This document shows positions 61,464-64,000 of a stretch of 64,000 nucleotides of DNA, in pieces (the first letter of the stretch is position 1; each line of letters opens with the position of its first letter). Position numbers and translations under genes: made by a program. The notes beneath the pieces were generated by a model. It did no database searches. It saw only the letters and a program-made list of their open reading frames with translations, and was not told the origin of the DNA. The stretch is from Colletotrichum lupini. Its lineage: Eukaryota > Ascomycota > Sordariomycetes > Glomerellales > Glomerellaceae. The stretch lies in assembly GCF_023278565.1 (NCBI RefSeq), contig NC_064681.1, forward strand, positions 2,914,001 to 2,978,000, given 5' to 3'.

Positions 61464-61474
61464 CATATTTAAAC
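61464..61474 (-). promoter_or_regulatory. Putative TATA box of the cyclase-like gene
   Basis: TTTAAATATG on minus, about 80 bp upstream of the ATG at 61387. Position and composition are suitable; no other support. Confidence 0.4.
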
Positions 61475-63350
61475 ATCAATTTGTAGAAACGCCTTTACAG
61501 CTAAGATGACGACTCCGGAAGGCCTCTATCCCGCCGGCGGGAGACTGTCCACATCACGAAGATGCTAAGCCCCATATCAGGGGGCCGTTGCGCGGCTCAA
61601 TAAAGTATACCAAGCTTTTTGTCATGGGGGACGTATGCCCAGGGGTTAGCAAATACCGCTATGGAGTATGGAGAACAGCAGCCAGTGGCGGTGGAGAAAC
61701 AACATGGAGTTATGGACAAAGGGTTGACGTTTGGAGCGGTAAAGAAGGCCTCGCGTTCTCTGCAAATGCCAAGAATAGTTTCAGAGTGTGGCTCAATACC
61801 AGAGCTGACGAAATTCAAGGGGCCGGTCCTACCGTCCTATGAGCGACTACGCCTATGTTCTGACAGGCGCACGCGTAATCCCGAAAAGTCGGCCAAGCCG
61901 TATTCAGTAAAAGTCGGGTCGGGATCTCCATTTTTGATGGGGGAGAAATTCGTCCCGCGGCTAGGCAATGCTTGTTTCAATCTAAGTGCCGCTGGTGGAC
62001 GAGTCCGGGCTCAATGTTTTCCCTAATTTGTTAGAGTTCATCCTGTGTACTGCCCACATCCCGTGCCACGGCTCTGGTAATAATTGTCCGGCGGGATCCA
62101 CGGAGCTGACCCCTACAGAAAGCCGGAAGTGCCGACTTTAGATCATCTCCAGAGAACCTGCTAGCTACTCATTCAGGATATATTCGAACCGATCTAAAGA
62201 TTGGAAGGGCATTTATGCCGCCTCGTCTCCTGTCATAGTCAAACTCATCTTGAGTAAAAACATTTTGTCTATTAAATAAGGTTCAAGTGCGACGTGCGGA
62301 CATTCATGATATCAACCAAGCCTTTACTTCAGCGTCCCGGCTCTCCTCTTAGTAAAATTACATGTCAATCCCGTATTAATAACAAGCACTTAGCAGCTCA
62401 ATTATACTATTCCGACCCCGTTGGAAAGAACTCAAGATCGGCGCACTTCGTTCAGCTCATCCTCTACAGGCTAAATACTGACTCTTTAGTTTCCAGGTCG
62501 CCTGGATGAGGAATCCAGGAAATCTTCAGGTGAACGAACGACTAGAATGCTATCATTTCTTTCGGTTTGACTGCAATTCCCAACCGAAAGATTTGAAAAG
62601 TCATAATCGAATGTCGGTTCAATAGCTAGCTCGACCATCCACGCTGATGCCTTCGAAAACCTTGAACGAACCAGGGTCTACCGGCTTCAGTAACCATTGA
62701 TTCAAGGCCACCTGGAATCAACGCGCAAAAAGTGGAATACCCCCGCGGATTGAACGTGACAATCGATATGATACCTCAAAACTTGACATTTTCCCACGTC
62801 TCAGGTTAGTAAAGATCGCTACCAAAAGCCTTGCTTGATATAAGTCCCGTAGGATCGGACAGCCTCATTATGTTGGTCGAGGCACACCAACTCTCAATTG
62901 TGCATAGCGATTCGTCGAATCAATAAAATGAGCATGCGCGTTGCAATATTTCGGCTAGCAACATGCTGCATAATCATGGATCAAGCAGCAATATTGCATG
63001 CAATAAGGTCCATCCGGAGTGAAAGTGCACTTTTGTCAGCCTGGTTTTGGTTTACCCCTGTTATACAGTGAGCCCGATCCGCCATGCCGCTCGCCATCAT
63101 CATTGGATTTCTTCTTCTTAAAGTCCAAGATCTGGGTATCCCCAATCCGTTTGATGGCCATGAGCTTCTTGCTAAGCCTTGAACATTTGATAGAGCAATG
63201 GAGGAGTGCATGTTCAAAAAGCACTTGGCGAAATGTCGCCATGTCACTGAAGCAACGACTTATCTCACGCTCTACAACTACACAGCAAGTCATTGTACCC
63301 ATTGATTCGCTTTCTTGCAACAATATCCTGACCGTTCTGGCTTGACTTAG
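61475..63350. other. Intergenic region; no recognised gene
   Basis: Unique DNA of normal composition with CA and TG present, so no RIP. Open frames of 71-135 codons (for example 61619-62026 plus, 62981-63247 minus, 63019-63345 plus) show no domain, and several begin only at TTG. I see no RNA gene or repeat family here. Confidence 0.45.
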
Positions 63351-63545
63351 GATCCATCTTTGAACGCGTTAAAAGAAGGAGATTTGACTCTTGACAACTT
63401 CAATGACTTTATATACGAGCAGGTGAGACTTTTAACCCCCTTTAATTCTCTGACTACTCTTACCAGCCATCCTTTTGCTACAAAAAGATTCCTTAGCACT
63501 AAAGACTATCGAAGGGCGAGTTCCATCCACCGGTCGTAGAAGAAG

Positions 63546-63550
63546 AAAGC
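63546..63550. repeat. 5-bp target-site duplication, left (solo LTR)
   Basis: AAAGC, repeated at 63756-63760. Confidence 0.95.
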
Positions 63551-63755
63551 TGTCGGATTGGAAGTCCAATTCGACCGCGGCATACAGCCGACTGCGCAGG
63601 GGCCAATTGGGGGCCCTATTTACGATTATCGTAGCCAGCCCAACCTACGGTTGGAACCTCCTTTTTACACCTACTACGCAGATATTCATATAGTTCAATT
63701 GATCTCTTCGTCAACTACGGTTCGAACCAACTACCCTGTAATAGGGATACCAACA
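63551..63755 (+). repeat. Solo LTR of the same Copia family, not RIP-mutated
   Basis: 205 bp, TGTCGGATTGG...ATACCAACA, perfect TG...CA ends and AAAGC duplications. It is collinear with the LTRs of all five copies but keeps every CA and TG they have lost, so it serves as the ancestral reference. In the LTRs of the copies these positions read TA. A lone 205-bp sequence is below the size RIP is known to detect. It formed by recombination between the two LTRs of a former full element. Confidence 0.97.
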
Positions 63756-64000
63756 AAAGCAAACTTTCGAGAAAGCTTCGTTTAATGTCAGGACAGACTT
63801 CGAATGGCGAATGCCACAGTGACTAACATTTCGAGATAGCATTCAGAAAGATGCCAAGGATTTGGAAACATTCACGCCGCTGAAGATTCCACTGCCACCA
63901 GCACATTATCAGCAAATGCTCAAATGCCTACGGCTCCCACTGCACGCCGTCGAATTGACCACCTTTCTTGGACCTCTCTTCTGGTACAGATATGTTCTTC

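Larger units (their letters stand above)
63351..64000 (+). pseudogene. Possible multi-exon gene fragment interrupted by a solo LTR, cut by the window edge
   Basis: Coding-like pieces on plus. The stretch 63351-63423 (DPSLNALKEGDLTLDNFNDF, IYEQ) follows a possible acceptor TTAG and ends at a possible donor GTGAGA. After a possible intron (CTGAC branch, ACCAG), a frame runs ILLLQKDSLALKTIEGRVPS to 63550. It continues past the LTR (TFEKASFNVRTDFEWRMPQ) when the LTR and one AAAGC are removed. From about 63841 another open frame (KDLETFTPLKIPLPPAHYQQ, then MLKCLRLPLHAVELTTFLGP, LFWYRY) reaches the window edge. I do not recognise the protein, and the exon model is tentative; the segments could be unrelated chance frames. 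Confidence 0.3.

Noticed and set aside
61619..62026. 135-codon open frame on plus
   Set aside because: Begins at TTG, the first ATG is at 61661, no recognisable domain, and competing frames exist on both strands; too weak to call.

Overview
This window is nuclear DNA of a filamentous ascomycete (Pezizomycotina, most likely a Sordariomycete). The evidence is the short (50-71 nt) GT-AG introns with CTAAC/CTGAC branch sites, a NACHT-ankyrin (fungal NLR-like) gene, Fot1/pogo, hAT and Ty1/copia elements, and above all repeat-induced point mutation (RIP). In the transposon blocks the CA and TG dinucleotides have almost vanished into TA, and TGG, CAG and CAA codons have become stops. Between the blocks the sequence is ordinary, roughly 50% GC, unique DNA with intact genes. 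By element boundaries, about 40 kb of the 64 kb is transposon.

Layout. 194-1264: 3' exon of a cytosolic-type aspartate aminotransferase. 2071-5607: an acidic open frame split by a RIP-mutated hAT element (2345-5555) with a perfect 8-bp target duplication. 5854-13440: a degenerate ~200-bp tandem repeat, split by Copia copy 1 (5963-12931). 13579-15465: a Fot1/pogo element with RIP-ruined interior and intact terminal repeats. 18164-20207: an 8-exon MFS sugar transporter. 20740-41115: a NACHT-ankyrin gene split by Copia copy 2 (22700-29734, minus) and copy 3 (31970-39390, plus). 41922-49628: Copia copy 4, with an extra LTR. 51599-59843: an F-box gene split by Copia copy 5 (52019-58806). 60088-61387 (minus): a 4-exon gene for a secreted 3-carboxymuconate-cyclase-like beta-propeller. 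63551-63755: an unmutated solo LTR, possibly inside another gene that runs off the right edge.

All five Copia copies and the solo LTR belong to one family. LTRs are 205 bp (202 bp in copy 1), ends were originally TG...CA, target duplications are 5 bp, and the gene order is gag-PR-INT-RT-RH. Copies 1, 2, 4 and 5 lie on the minus strand; copy 3 and the solo LTR on the plus strand. Removing the elements with one target-duplication copy restores a continuous frame in three places: the NLR (exactly 1970 codons including stop), the F-box gene (476 codons from the chosen frame) and the small acidic frame. The genes were therefore whole when hit, and RIP has not visibly leaked into the coding flanks.

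The main point of interest is a complete but doubly interrupted NLR-type gene whose domain parts are separated by oppositely oriented, RIP-silenced retroelements, together with a clear record of RIP boundaries and dosage.
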